Origin: Mycobacterium sp. DL
GTDB taxonomy: Bacteria > Actinomycetota > Actinomycetes > Mycobacteriales > Mycobacteriaceae
Direction of reading: 5' to 3'
NCBI RefSeq assembly: GCF_039729195.1
Contig: NZ_CP155796.1
Span: forward strand, 2,294,001-2,358,000
Length of the DNA: 64,000 nt
Shown: positions 40,939 to 49,243 of the stretch, in pieces
Position numbering within the stretch: the stretch's first letter is position 1
How the letters are laid out: each line of letters begins with the position of its first letter
Notes under the pieces: model-generated
What the model saw: only the letters and a program-made list of their open reading frames with translations
What the model was told of the DNA's origin: nothing
Database searches by the model: none
Program-made: the position numbers and the translations under genes

Positions 40939-42444
40939 CGTCGGCGCGGCCGTGACGGCGGTGCGCATCGTGGCCAGGCGGACGGTGAAAGCGGTTCTGC
41001 CCGAATCGGATCGGGCCGAGATCGTGCCGCCGTGGGATTCGACGATCGATGCGGCGATCGACAGACCGAGTCCGAAACTGCCGGTCTGCCGGGAGCGTGA
41101 CTTGTCGGCGCGCACGAAACGCTCGAACAGGTGTGGCAGCAGATCCGCCGTGATACCCGGTCCGTCGTCGGCCACGGTCATCTCGACGTAATCGCCACCG
41201 CCGTCGTCGGTTCCGGTCGAGATGCCGGCCGTCACCGTCGTCCCCGCAGGGGTGTGCAGGCGTGCGTTGGACAGCAGGTTGGCTACGGTCTGGTGCAGCT
41301 GCGCCCGGTCCCCGCGCACCCAGACCGGGCCGTCGGGGACCGCGGTCAGCCAGCGGTGTGACGGAGCGGAGACCGCTGCGTCGTTGACGGCGTCGACCAC
41401 GAGGTCGGTGAGATCGATCTCGGTGGCCTGGAGGTCCTGTCCTTCGTCGAGTCGGGCGAGCAGGAGCAGATCGGCGACCAGTGAGCTCATCCGCTGTGCT
41501 TCGGCCTCGATCCGCGCCAGCGAATACTCGGTGGTCTCGGGCAACACCGAACTGTCCTGCCGGGTCAGCTCTGCATAACCGGAGATGGCGGCCAACGGCG
41601 TGCGCAGTTCGTGGCTGGCGTCGGTGATGAACTGCCGCATCCGCCGGTCCGAGGCGGCGACGTCGGCCAGGGCGCCTTCGACGTGGTCGAGTAACCGGTT
41701 GAGGGTATCGCCGACGAGCCCCACCTCGGTCCGGGGATCGTTGTCACCGGCGGGCACCCGCGGGGTGATCGCGTGGTTGTCGCGGTCCAGCGGAAGTGCG
41801 GCCACCTCGGCTGCGGTCGCGGCGACACGGCGCAGCGGCCGGAGGGCGAACCGGACGATGGCCACGGTGCTCAATGCCGTGATCACCAGGGCCAGCGCCG
41901 ACATCCCGGACACGATCGCCGTCTCGCGGATCATCGCCTCCCACGCGGGCGTCCGCGACACGGCCGTCACGAGGATCTCGTCGCCGTCGCCGGGCCGGCC
42001 CACCATCCGGTACCAGCCCAGGTCGGGCAGTTCCACGGTGTGGGGCTGCGGGTCGGTCCAAGACCGCTCGGCGATCGCCGCAATCGCCGCCGGTGGGGCG
42101 GGGCGGGCATCGCCGTCGCCGAAGATCGCCGAGTCCACCACCTCACCGTTCTGGATCAGCGCGACGACATTTCCCGGCGCCTGCCCGATGAGCTGGGTCA
42201 GCGGCTTCATCGCGTCCGGCGCAGGCAGCATCCCGTCGGGACCGGGCGTGGCACGGTACTTGGCCACCGAGTTGGTGGTCCCGTCGGCGGCCCCCGACAG
42301 CTGCGAGTCGATGATGCCCAGCACCGACGCCCGCAGCGTCACCACCGACATCACACCGACGGTCACCAGGGCGATCATCACCACCGCGGAGACTCCGACA
42401 ACAAGTTGCCGCAGCAGGGTCCAGCTCTGCCAGGTGCGCTTCAT
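40930..42444 (-). CDS. Two-component sensor histidine kinase (HAMP)
   Basis: The 504-residue kinase has a first membrane helix near residues 14-37 and an extracytoplasmic sensor region of about 140 residues. A second helix lies near 180-205 (SGMSALALVITALSTVAIVRFAL). HAMP follows, then HisKA with the phosphorylated His in DASHELRTPLAAISGYAEL (about residue 280). HATPase_c has N-box NLLSNARLHTPAG, then VADDGPGI and GSFGLGLSIAASI. The sensor segment contains no known fold that I recognise. It overlaps the response regulator as ATGA, and the pair should form one signalling unit. Architecture resembles mycobacterial TrcS/TcrY-type kinases. The signal is unknown. Confidence 0.93.
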   Translation of the reverse strand: MKRTWQSWTLLRQLVVGVSAVVMIALVTVGVMSVVTLRASVLGIIDSQLSGAADGTTNSVAKYRATPGPDGMLPAPDAMKPLTQLIGQAPGNVVALIQNGEVVDSAIFGDGDARPAPPAAIAAIAERSWTDPQPHTVELPDLGWYRMVGRPGDGDEILVTAVSRTPAWEAMIRETAIVSGMSALALVITALSTVAIVRFALRPLRRVAATAAEVAALPLDRDNHAITPRVPAGDNDPRTEVGLVGDTLNRLLDHVEGALADVAASDRRMRQFITDASHELRTPLAAISGYAELTRQDSSVLPETTEYSLARIEAEAQRMSSLVADLLLLARLDEGQDLQATEIDLTDLVVDAVNDAAVSAPSHRWLTAVPDGPVWVRGDRAQLHQTVANLLSNARLHTPAGTTVTAGISTGTDDGGGDYVEMTVADDGPGITADLLPHLFERFVRADKSRSRQTGSFGLGLSIAASIVESHGGTISARSDSGRTAFTVRLATMRTAVTAAPTSA

Positions 42445-43208
42445 TGCGCCGGTCGCAACATGTATCCGACCCCGCGGACGGTGTGGATCATCGGTTCGCG
42501 GCCCGCGTCGACCTTCTTGCGCAGATAGGACACGTACAGATCGACGATGCTGGAGCGTCCACCGAAGTCGTAGTTCCACACCTGTCGCAGAATCTCGGTG
42601 CGTTCGAGCGCTTTTCGCTGATTACGCATCAGCAGTCGCAGAAGCTCGAATTCGGTGGACGTCAACGAGATCGGCTCGCCCGCGCGTGCCACCTCGTGGC
42701 TCGCAGCGTCGAGGGTGAGGTCGCCCACCACCAGCGACTCGTCTCCGGCGGGAGTCAGATAGGCCGACCTCCGGAGTAGCCCGCGCAGCCGGGCGACGAG
42801 CTCTTCCAGCGAGAACGGTTTGGTCATGTAGTCGTCGCCGCCTGTGGTCAGGCCGGTGACCCGATCCGCTACCGAATCGCGGGCGGTCAGGAACAGCGTC
42901 GGCGTGTACGTGCCCGACTCCCGGAGCCGCCTCAGTACGCCGAGCCCGTCCATGTCGGGCAGCATGATGTCGAGCACGAGCAGATCGGGAGGGTCGGCCT
43001 CGTACTTGGCGACGGCCTCCGCGGCATCGTGGGCGACGTCGATGTCCCAGCCCTCGTACTTCAGGGCCATCCGGACCAGGTTGGTCAGCGCCCGTTCGTC
43101 GTCGACGAGCAGCACCCGGATCGGCGACCCGTCGGCGCGGTACATGCGGGGCAGTTGGCCCAGAATCGCGCGACGGGGGCCTTGGTCCTCGACCGGTGCA
43201 GACGTCAC
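42441..43208 (-). CDS. OmpR/PhoB-family response regulator
   Basis: The 255-residue protein has a receiver domain (about residues 30-145) with the acidic pair DDE at 36-38, phospho-acceptor Asp80 in LVLDIMLPDMDG and Lys in MTKPFSLEEL. A winged-helix DNA-binding domain follows (about 155-250, SLTSTEFELLRLLMRN, GRSSIVDLYVSYLRKKVD, HTVRGVGYML). An N-terminal extension of 28 residues (RMYRADGSPIRVL) is shared with the TrcR/TcrX-type mycobacterial regulators. The start GTG lies 40 bp from a set of CTCATA repeats, suggesting autoregulation. Target genes beyond its own operon are unknown. Confidence 0.94.
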   Translation of the reverse strand: MTSAPVEDQGPRRAILGQLPRMYRADGSPIRVLLVDDERALTNLVRMALKYEGWDIDVAHDAAEAVAKYEADPPDLLVLDIMLPDMDGLGVLRRLRESGTYTPTLFLTARDSVADRVTGLTTGGDDYMTKPFSLEELVARLRGLLRRSAYLTPAGDESLVVGDLTLDAASHEVARAGEPISLTSTEFELLRLLMRNQRKALERTEILRQVWNYDFGGRSSIVDLYVSYLRKKVDAGREPMIHTVRGVGYMLRPAQ

Positions 43209-43247
43209 CAGACCATTGTGACGTCCACTGCACGCTCGGTCGCCACG

Positions 43248-43304
43248 CTCATACGAATCTCATAGGACTGCGGCGCCTCGAGCGCATGTGAATCGTCTAT
43301 GAGA
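43248..43304. promoter_or_regulatory. CTCATA repeats upstream of the response regulator (candidate binding sites)
   Basis: CTCATA occurs at 43248-43253 and 43259-43264, an 11-bp period typical of OmpR-family tandem sites. An inverted copy CTATGAGA (43297-43304) pairs with TCTCATAG (43258-43265). All lie 40-96 bp upstream of the regulator start, in the 245-bp gap that also leads to the DoxX gene. Confidence 0.5.
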
Positions 43305-43453
43305 GGCCCCAAATCGGCCGCTGAATCCGCGAGGATGGGCAGTCGGAGTCGGCCGCCGTGGTCCGGCACCCAGTTCATGCATGTGCGATCACGCAGTGGC
43401 GCAGTCGCTGCGGCGCCGTGCCACGTTCAAATCCAGGGAAGGCACACCACGAC

Positions 43454-43849
43454 ATGTCAACAGAGACCGTGCTCGAGACACGCCTGAACGCACAGTCGTC
43501 CATGGCGCTCGGCATCTTCCGGATCGCCGTCGCGCTGCTGTTCATCATGCACGGAACGGCGAAGCTGTTCGGATGGCCGCAGGGCTCACCCGCCGCGCTC
43601 GGCGCTTGGCCGATGTGGTGGGCGGGCGCGCTCGAAGTGGTGCTCGGCGGCCTCATCGCTGTCGGACTGTTCACCCGTCCCGCGGCATTCGTCGCGTCCG
43701 GCATGATGGCGGTCGCCTACTTCTGGCGGCACTTCCCCGACGGCTTCTGGCCGATCGTCAACGGTGGTGAGACCGCAGTGCTGTACTGCTTCGTCTTCCT
43801 GCTCATCGTTTTCACCGGCCCCGGCGCGCTCACCGTGTCGCGGCGCTGA
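43454..43849 (+). CDS. DoxX family membrane protein
   Basis: The 131-residue protein has four membrane helices: [60 protein letters not shown] and [23 protein letters not shown]. These fit the DoxX fold, with the family [13 protein letters not shown] first loop. In M. tuberculosis a DoxX protein joins superoxide dismutase and SseA in a membrane oxidoreductase complex that links thiol and superoxide stress. Adjacent mtr and a SigH-like factor fit such a role here, but this is inference. The start at 43454 is the Met just before the first helix. Confidence 0.88.
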   Translation: MSTETVLETRLNAQSSMALGIFRIAVALLFIMHGTAKLFGWPQGSPAALGAWPMWWAGALEVVLGGLIAVGLFTRPAAFVASGMMAVAYFWRHFPDGFWPIVNGGETAVLYCFVFLLIVFTGPGALTVSRR

Positions 43850-43992
43850 GCGGTGGGTCCCGAACAGCGCTGTGCGAGCAACTTTTTCATATCGCCTGCA
43901 AATGTTTGGGTTTCCTATGCAGATCTGGCCGGAGCGCGATCTGTCGATACCGTGGAATCATCAGTCAGAGAATAGATTTGGAGGTTCCTGGG

Positions 43993-44583
43993 ATGAATAT
44001 CGTGATGGAAGATGAGGTAGCGCAACGCTTTGAGCGCGACGCGCTGCCGATGCTCGATCAGCTCTACCGTGTCGCATGGCGTTACGTCGGCAACCCCTTC
44101 GATGCCGAGGATCTGGTGCAGGAGACGATGTTGAAGGCCTACCGGTCGTTCGGAGGGTTCGAAGACGGGACGAACATCCGCGCCTGGATGCTGCGGATCA
44201 TGACCAACACCTGGATCAACTCCTATCGCAAGAGGCAGTGCCGGCCCGCGGAGGCGCTCTCCGAGGACATCACCGATGCGCAACTGGCGGCGCACGCCGG
44301 TCATTCGTCGAGCGGACTGCAATCCGCCGAACTGGCGGCGCTGCAGGCTCTCGGCGACGACGAGGTCCGGAACGCACTCGATCAACTGCGCGAGGATCAG
44401 CGCCTGGTGGTGTACTACGCGGACGTGGAAGAGTTGCGGTACAGGGAGATTGCGCTCATCCTCGACATCCCGGTGGGAACCGTGATGTCCCGCTTGCACC
44501 GTGGGCGGCGCGCCCTGCGGTTACTGCTGGTGGACGTGGCGTCCGACCGGGGCTATCTGCGTGACCGCGACCGCGCCGCGTGA
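43993..44583 (+). CDS. ECF sigma factor, SigH/SigR-like (no adjacent anti-sigma gene)
   Basis: The 196-residue protein has sigma region 2 (about residues 10-80: [41 protein letters not shown], then [22 protein letters not shown]). Region 4 is at about 125-180 ([44 protein letters not shown]). Both closely resemble mycobacterial SigH and Streptomyces SigR, the thiol-oxidative-stress factors. SigH is normally followed by the zinc anti-sigma RshA. Here the next gene is the convergent mtr, so regulation must be different. GGAGG precedes the ATG. It is probably a second SigH-type factor. It lies next to DoxX and mycothione reductase. Confidence 0.92.
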   Translation: MNIVMEDEVAQRFERDALPMLDQLYRVAWRYVGNPFDAEDLVQETMLKAYRSFGGFEDGTNIRAWMLRIMTNTWINSYRKRQCRPAEALSEDITDAQLAAHAGHSSSGLQSAELAALQALGDDEVRNALDQLREDQRLVVYYADVEELRYREIALILDIPVGTVMSRLHRGRRALRLLLVDVASDRGYLRDRDRAA

Positions 44584-44600
44584 GCGTGAGCGTTTCTTCG

Positions 44601-44659
44601 CCGAAACTGTATTCCGCGAGGGCTTTTCGTGAGTTTCGCCGCGTGGAATACAGTCTCGG
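44601..44659. terminator. Bidirectional hairpin between the sigma factor and mtr
   Basis: CCGAAACTGTATTCC (44601-44615) and GGAATACAGTCTCGG (44645-44659) pair with a single mismatch over 15 bp, around a 29-nt loop. It lies between two convergent genes (stops at 44583 and 44669), so it can end both transcripts. Confidence 0.6.
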
Positions 44660-44668
44660 CGGCGGGGG

Positions 44669-46081
44669 TCAGTGCCGCCGCGGCGGCGGCCAGGGCGGTT
44701 CGCCGCACAGCGCCAGCAGCGCGTTCTCGATCACCTCGGGCAGGGCGGGATGGATCCAGTACTGCCCACGCGCCATGTCCTGGGCAGGCAGATCGAACGC
44801 CATCGCCTGGATGATCGGCTGGATGAGCGACGACGCCTGGTGGCCCATGATGTGCGCACCCAACAGCAACCCGCTGTCGTCGTCGACGATCAGCTTGGCG
44901 AACCCGGTGGAGTCCTCCATCGCCCAGCCGTACCCGACGTCGCTGTAGTCCTGCACCTTGGCGCGGAGGCGGTGGCCGGCGGCCCGCGCTTCGTTCTCGG
45001 TCATTCCGACGCAGGCGATCTGCGGTTCGGTGAACACCGCCCACGGCACGTGGCGGTGATCGGACGGCATCAGGTTGGCACTGTCGTCCCAGTCCTGGAG
45101 AAGGTTGTGCTTGACCACCCGCGCTTCGTGGTTGGCGACGTGCTTGAGTTGGTACGGCGAGCAGACGTCGCCGAGCGCGAACACGTTGTGTGCGGTGGTG
45201 CGCTGGAATTCGTCGACGACGACCATTCCGTCGTCGACCCGGACGCCGGCGTGATGTGCGTCGAGGAGATCGCCGTTGGGAATCCGCCCGGTGGCGACCA
45301 GCAGCGTGTCGGCGTGCACCGTCGAACCGTCATCGAGGGTGAGGGTGACGCCGGAGTCGTCTGTGCTGCCGTGCACGATGTTGCGTCTGCTGCGGATCTC
45401 CCACTTCCTGGAAGCGATGTCGGTGAAGCGTTCGCAGATGGTGTCGTCGCAGTGGGACAGCATCGTCGAACCGCGCAGCACGATCGTCACCCGGGACCCC
45501 AGAGACGAGAAGACGTGCGCGAACTCGGCCGCCACGAACCCCCCGCCCACGATCACGATGTGCTCGGGCAGATCCGAGATCCGCATGATCGTGTCGCTGG
45601 TGTGATAGGCCACTCCGCAGTCGAGGATGGCGGGCGGAACGGTTGCCCTCGCTCCGGCGGCGATGACAACCTGATCGGCGCTGAACTCGTCGCCGTCGTC
45701 GGTGCGCAGGCGATGTCCGCCTCCCGCGGAGGGTTCGGCGAAGCGGGTGTGGCTGGCGAACACCTCGACGTTCGGCGAGGACCGTCGGTAGTGTTCCCCG
45801 CCGCTCGCGAGCGGATCGATGCGCCCGAACACCCTCGAGACGATGTCGGTCCAGCGCACCCCGTCGAGGTGCGCGTCGACACCGTAACGGCTTGATTCGC
45901 GCACTTGTTGGGCCACCCCGGCGGCGTAGACGAACATCTTCGTCGGCAGGCAACCGACGTTGAGGCAGGTACCGCCGAACACCCCCTGCTCGCAGATCGC
46001 CACCCGCTTGTCGGCGTAGCGCTCGTCGAGGATCGAGTTGCCCGATCCGGTGCCGATGATCGCGATGTCGAAGTCAGCCAT
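44669..46081 (-). CDS. mtr: Mycothione reductase
   Basis: The enzyme reduces mycothiol disulfide with NADPH, keeping the mycobacterial low-molecular-weight thiol reduced. The 470-residue flavoprotein has the FAD motif IIGTGSGNS and the redox disulfide Cys39-LNVG-Cys44. The NADPH-binding region is HIVIVGGGFVAAEFAHVFSSLGSRVTIV, a second FAD segment is HNVFALGDVC, and the catalytic HPALPE is near the C-terminus. All match mycobacterial Mtr. The start at 46081 lies 8 bases inside the upstream lipase gene, giving a coupled pair. A hairpin follows the stop. The convergent ECF sigma factor is SigH-like, which fits redox regulation. Confidence 0.96.
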   Translation of the reverse strand: MADFDIAIIGTGSGNSILDERYADKRVAICEQGVFGGTCLNVGCLPTKMFVYAAGVAQQVRESSRYGVDAHLDGVRWTDIVSRVFGRIDPLASGGEHYRRSSPNVEVFASHTRFAEPSAGGGHRLRTDDGDEFSADQVVIAAGARATVPPAILDCGVAYHTSDTIMRISDLPEHIVIVGGGFVAAEFAHVFSSLGSRVTIVLRGSTMLSHCDDTICERFTDIASRKWEIRSRRNIVHGSTDDSGVTLTLDDGSTVHADTLLVATGRIPNGDLLDAHHAGVRVDDGMVVVDEFQRTTAHNVFALGDVCSPYQLKHVANHEARVVKHNLLQDWDDSANLMPSDHRHVPWAVFTEPQIACVGMTENEARAAGHRLRAKVQDYSDVGYGWAMEDSTGFAKLIVDDDSGLLLGAHIMGHQASSLIQPIIQAMAFDLPAQDMARGQYWIHPALPEVIENALLALCGEPPWPPPRRH

Positions 46082-47087
46082 GAGTCCCGCTTCCGTCGGT
46101 TGAGTACCAGTCCAGCCAGCGGTCCATCTCGGCGTAGGCGTCCGCCCGCGACTCGGGCACCGACAGGAACACATCGTGTTTGGCGTCGGTGATCGGCACG
46201 ATCGTGGTCCGGTTGCCGATGCAGCCCGCCCAGCGTGCGATCTGCGCGACGTCGAGTACGGCGTCACCGCGGTGGATCTCCTCGATCCGGGAGGCGTCGC
46301 TGACTTCGCGAACACTGCGGTCCGAGCGCAGGATCAGGTTCGGCACACCGACGTCGAGTCCGCGGTGAAGCCTCGCCTGCCCGCGCCTGATCGCATGGAT
46401 CCAGCCGAACGTGACCGGGAAGCCCCCGACGGGCTTCCAGGTCAGGTCGTAGTCGAACTCGCCGTGGTAGTCGCGGTGCAGGGTGCTGCCGTAGCCGCCT
46501 TCGGTGGGGCGGCGCACCACCGAGAGTTTGCGGAGCCGGCCGAGGGCGGACAGCGCCGCCGAGGTGGGTGGTGTCCGCAGAATCGGATGCCCCTGCAGAT
46601 CCAGCCACGGGCTGTTCAGGATCAGCCCCGACACACCCTTGCGCGCCGTCTCGGCACGACGCCGCAGCCGGTCGAGCCACAGCGAGACCACGAGTCCGCC
46701 GGCCGAGTGACCGTAGACCAGCACCCGCGCGTCACACTCGGCTGCGATGACATCGATCGCCCGCTCCAGTTCGACGTCATAGCGGGCCAGGTCTGTAGTG
46801 AAGTGCGGAGTCTGGCCGTCGCGATGGGACCGTCCGCATTTGTGCAGGTCGAGCGCGTAGACCAGGAAGCCGCGCTCGGCGAGATGATCTGCGAGTTCGG
46901 TGTTGAAGAAGTAGTCGGTGAATCCGTGCACCAGCAGCACCGCGCGGTCCGCCTCCGGATCCGGCGAACCGCGTCGGACCAGGGTCGCCACGAGCTCACC
47001 CTCACCGTCCGGATCGGTGCCGAGGGCGAACGTCTGCTGCCAGTAGCCAGGCAGCACATCGGGCTCCCATCCGGACACGACAGCCAC
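46074..47087 (-). CDS. Alpha/beta-hydrolase (monoacylglycerol-lipase-like)
   Basis: The 337-residue protein has the alpha/beta-hydrolase plan with AVLLVHGFTDYFFNTELADHLAERGFLVYALDLHKCGRSHR and the nucleophile in VYGHSAGGLV (about residue 122). The His is in TDAKHDVFLS near the C-terminus. It resembles mycobacterial Rv2854, which likewise precedes mtr. No signal peptide is seen, so it acts in the cytoplasm or on the inner face of the membrane. The GTG start lies 19 bp from a 20-bp tandem repeat. Its stop overlaps mtr by 8 nt, so both are expected on one mRNA. Substrate (monoglyceride or other ester) not known. Confidence 0.88.
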   Translation of the reverse strand: MAVVSGWEPDVLPGYWQQTFALGTDPDGEGELVATLVRRGSPDPEADRAVLLVHGFTDYFFNTELADHLAERGFLVYALDLHKCGRSHRDGQTPHFTTDLARYDVELERAIDVIAAECDARVLVYGHSAGGLVVSLWLDRLRRRAETARKGVSGLILNSPWLDLQGHPILRTPPTSAALSALGRLRKLSVVRRPTEGGYGSTLHRDYHGEFDYDLTWKPVGGFPVTFGWIHAIRRGQARLHRGLDVGVPNLILRSDRSVREVSDASRIEEIHRGDAVLDVAQIARWAGCIGNRTTIVPITDAKHDVFLSVPESRADAYAEMDRWLDWYSTDGSGTHG

Positions 47088-47105
47088 CCTAATGCCGAAC
47101 GCCGG

Positions 47106-47145
47106 CGTTCAGGAGGACGTGGGTACGTTCAGGAGGACGTGGGTA
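47106..47145. repeat. Perfect 20-bp tandem duplication
   Basis: A 20-bp unit beginning CGTTCAGGAGGACG occurs twice in direct succession at 47106-47125 and 47126-47145. It lies between the divergent lipase and mqo genes. Each copy carries AGGAGGA. It may be a slipped-strand duplication that changes promoter spacing. Confidence 0.7.
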
Positions 47146-47238
47146 GTGGTCGGCAGGTTGGGACCCACCGCGGCGGGATAACCTGAACGCTGGTAAGCCG
47201 TGATCCACGGGCAGCGACCACGAAGGACCAATAACAAG

Positions 47239-48783
47239 GTGTCTGAACCAGAGAAAACCGACGTCCTGCTGGTAGGCGCAGGCATCATGAGCGCCACGCT
47301 CAGTGTGCTGCTGCGCCTGGTGGAGCCGGGTTGGTCGATGACATTGGTCGAGCGCCTCGACGGCGCGGCCGCCGAGAGCAGCGATCCGTGGAACAACGCG
47401 GGCACCGGACACTCGGCACTGTGTGAGTTGAACTACACCCCGGCGCGGCCGGACGGCTCGATCGACATCACCAAGGCAGTGCACATCAACGAGCAGTTCC
47501 AGGTGTCGCGGCAATTCTGGTCGTACGCCGTCGAGAACGGCGTGCTGCCCGATGTGCGCAACTTCCTCAACCCGATCCCGCATGTCAGCTTCGTCCACGG
47601 CGCGGACCACGCCGACTATCTGAAGAGACGCTACGAGGCGCTTGTCGGCAATCCGCTGTTCGCCACGATGGAGTTCATCGACGACCGCGACGAGTTCACC
47701 CGGCGGTTGCCGCTGATGGCGCAGAAGCGGGACTTCTCCGACCCGGTCGCCCTGAACTGGACGCAGGACGGCACCGACGTCGATTTCGGGTCGCTGTCGC
47801 GACAGTTGATCGGTTACGGCGCGCAGCGCGGGATGTCGACGCTGTTCGGCCACGAGGTGCGCGACCTGAAACAGAACTCCGACAGCACGTGGACGGCGAA
47901 GGTCGTCAACCGGCGCACCGGCGGTACCCGCAAGATCAACGCCAAGTTCGTCTTCGTCGGCGCGGGCGGCTACGCGCTTCCGCTGCTGCAGAAGGCGGGC
48001 ATCAAGGAGGCCAAGGGCTTCGGCGGCTTCCCGGTGGGCGGCGAATGGCTGATCACCGGCAAGCCGGAACTCACTGCGGCGCATCAGGCCAAGGTGTACG
48101 GCCTGCCGCCTCTGGGCGCGCCGCCGATGTCGGTGCCGCACCTGGACACCCGGGTGATCAACGGGAAGTCCTGGTTACTGTTCGGCCCGTTCGCCGGTTG
48201 GTCGCCGAAGTTCCTCAAGCAGGGCAAGGCCACCGATCTGCCGTTCTCGGTCAAGCCGGACAACCTGATTCCGATGCTGGGTGTGGGTCTGACAGAAGGC
48301 GGTCTGCTGAAGTACCTGATCGGCCAACTGTTGCTCAGCGAAGCGGCGCGGGTCGAGACACTTCGTGAATTCGCCCCCAGCGCAGTCGATTCCGACTGGG
48401 AGCTCGACATCGCAGGTCAGCGTGTCCAGGTGATCAAGAAGGCCAAGGGCAAGGGAGGGGTGCTGGAGTTCGGCACCACGGTGCTGTCGGCCGCCGACGG
48501 CAGCATCGCCGGCCTGCTCGGGGCGTCCCCCGGGGCGTCGACCGCGGTGCCGGCGATGTTCGACGTGATGCAGCGGTGCTTCGCCGACCGGTACGAGGGT
48601 TGGGTTCCCAAGCTCAAGGAGATGGTGCCGTCGCTGGGCACCAAACTGTCCGACGAACCTGGTCTTTTCGAGGAGGTGTGGGCGCACGGCACCAAGGTGC
48701 TCAAGCTCGACAGCCCGGCCAGTGGCGTCCCTGACGTTGCGAAGGCCGGCACCGAACACTCACCGACCGCGGCAACCGCGTGA
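47239..48783 (+). CDS. mqo: Malate:quinone oxidoreductase
   Basis: The FAD enzyme oxidises malate to oxaloacetate and passes electrons to menaquinone, an alternative to soluble malate dehydrogenase. The 514-residue protein has the FAD-binding start [57 protein letters not shown] and the C-terminal [17 protein letters not shown] complete the Mqo signature. The GTG at 47239 is used; an ATG 39 bases upstream would add a basic tail with no family match. It begins a run of co-directional genes down to infB. Peripheral membrane location is expected. Confidence 0.95.
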   Translation: MSEPEKTDVLLVGAGIMSATLSVLLRLVEPGWSMTLVERLDGAAAESSDPWNNAGTGHSALCELNYTPARPDGSIDITKAVHINEQFQVSRQFWSYAVENGVLPDVRNFLNPIPHVSFVHGADHADYLKRRYEALVGNPLFATMEFIDDRDEFTRRLPLMAQKRDFSDPVALNWTQDGTDVDFGSLSRQLIGYGAQRGMSTLFGHEVRDLKQNSDSTWTAKVVNRRTGGTRKINAKFVFVGAGGYALPLLQKAGIKEAKGFGGFPVGGEWLITGKPELTAAHQAKVYGLPPLGAPPMSVPHLDTRVINGKSWLLFGPFAGWSPKFLKQGKATDLPFSVKPDNLIPMLGVGLTEGGLLKYLIGQLLLSEAARVETLREFAPSAVDSDWELDIAGQRVQVIKKAKGKGGVLEFGTTVLSAADGSIAGLLGASPGASTAVPAMFDVMQRCFADRYEGWVPKLKEMVPSLGTKLSDEPGLFEEVWAHGTKVLKLDSPASGVPDVAKAGTEHSPTAATA

Positions 48784-48796
48784 CGGCGGCCGCCGT

Positions 48797-49243
48797 ATGA
48801 CAGTGGCGCTGCGGCGCAGTTGGGCCAAGGATCTTGATGCCGGGACGCTCTACGAACTGCTCAAGTTGCGCGTCGAGGTCTTTGTCGTGGAGCAGGCCAC
48901 CCCGTACCCCGAACTGGACGGCCGTGACCTGCTTGCCGAGACACGCCACTTCTGGCTGGAGAGTCCCGAGGGCGTCGTCATCTCCACGCTGCGGCTGATG
49001 GAGGAGCATCCCGCGGGCCAGAAGGCCTTCCGGATCGGGCGGGTCTGCACCAAACGCAGCGACCGCGGCCATGGCCACACCGCCCGCCTGCTGCAGGCTG
49101 CGCTGGCGGAGGTGGGTGACTACCCGTGCCACATCAACGCGCAGACCTACCTCGAGGAGATGTACGGCAGGCAGGGTTTTGTGCGCGACGGTGACGAATT
49201 CCTCGATGACGGAATCCCGCACGTGCCGATGGTGAAACCGTGA
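48797..49243 (+). CDS. GNAT acetyltransferase (ElaA-like)
   Basis: The 148-residue protein has the ElaA-like N-terminus ([28 protein letters not shown]). GNAT motif A is [28 protein letters not shown] with the RGHG loop, followed by [28 protein letters not shown]. The substrate is unknown; ElaA members often accept small amines. The ATG at 48797 is 13 bp after mqo and the stop overlaps the chelatase gene by 4 nt, so it is part of the same operon. It corresponds to M. tuberculosis Rv2851c. Confidence 0.88.
   Translation: MTVALRRSWAKDLDAGTLYELLKLRVEVFVVEQATPYPELDGRDLLAETRHFWLESPEGVVISTLRLMEEHPAGQKAFRIGRVCTKRSDRGHGHTARLLQAALAEVGDYPCHINAQTYLEEMYGRQGFVRDGDEFLDDGIPHVPMVKP

Noticed and set aside
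43850..43992. SigH-type autoregulatory promoter (GGAATC) before the ECF sigma gene
   Set aside because: No GTT at the required distance downstream of GGAAT; not reported as a feature.
44645..44651. GGAATAC as a SigH/SigR -35 element
   Set aside because: It belongs to the terminator-like hairpin, has GTC rather than GTT at the -10 distance, and would fire into the antisense strand of mtr.
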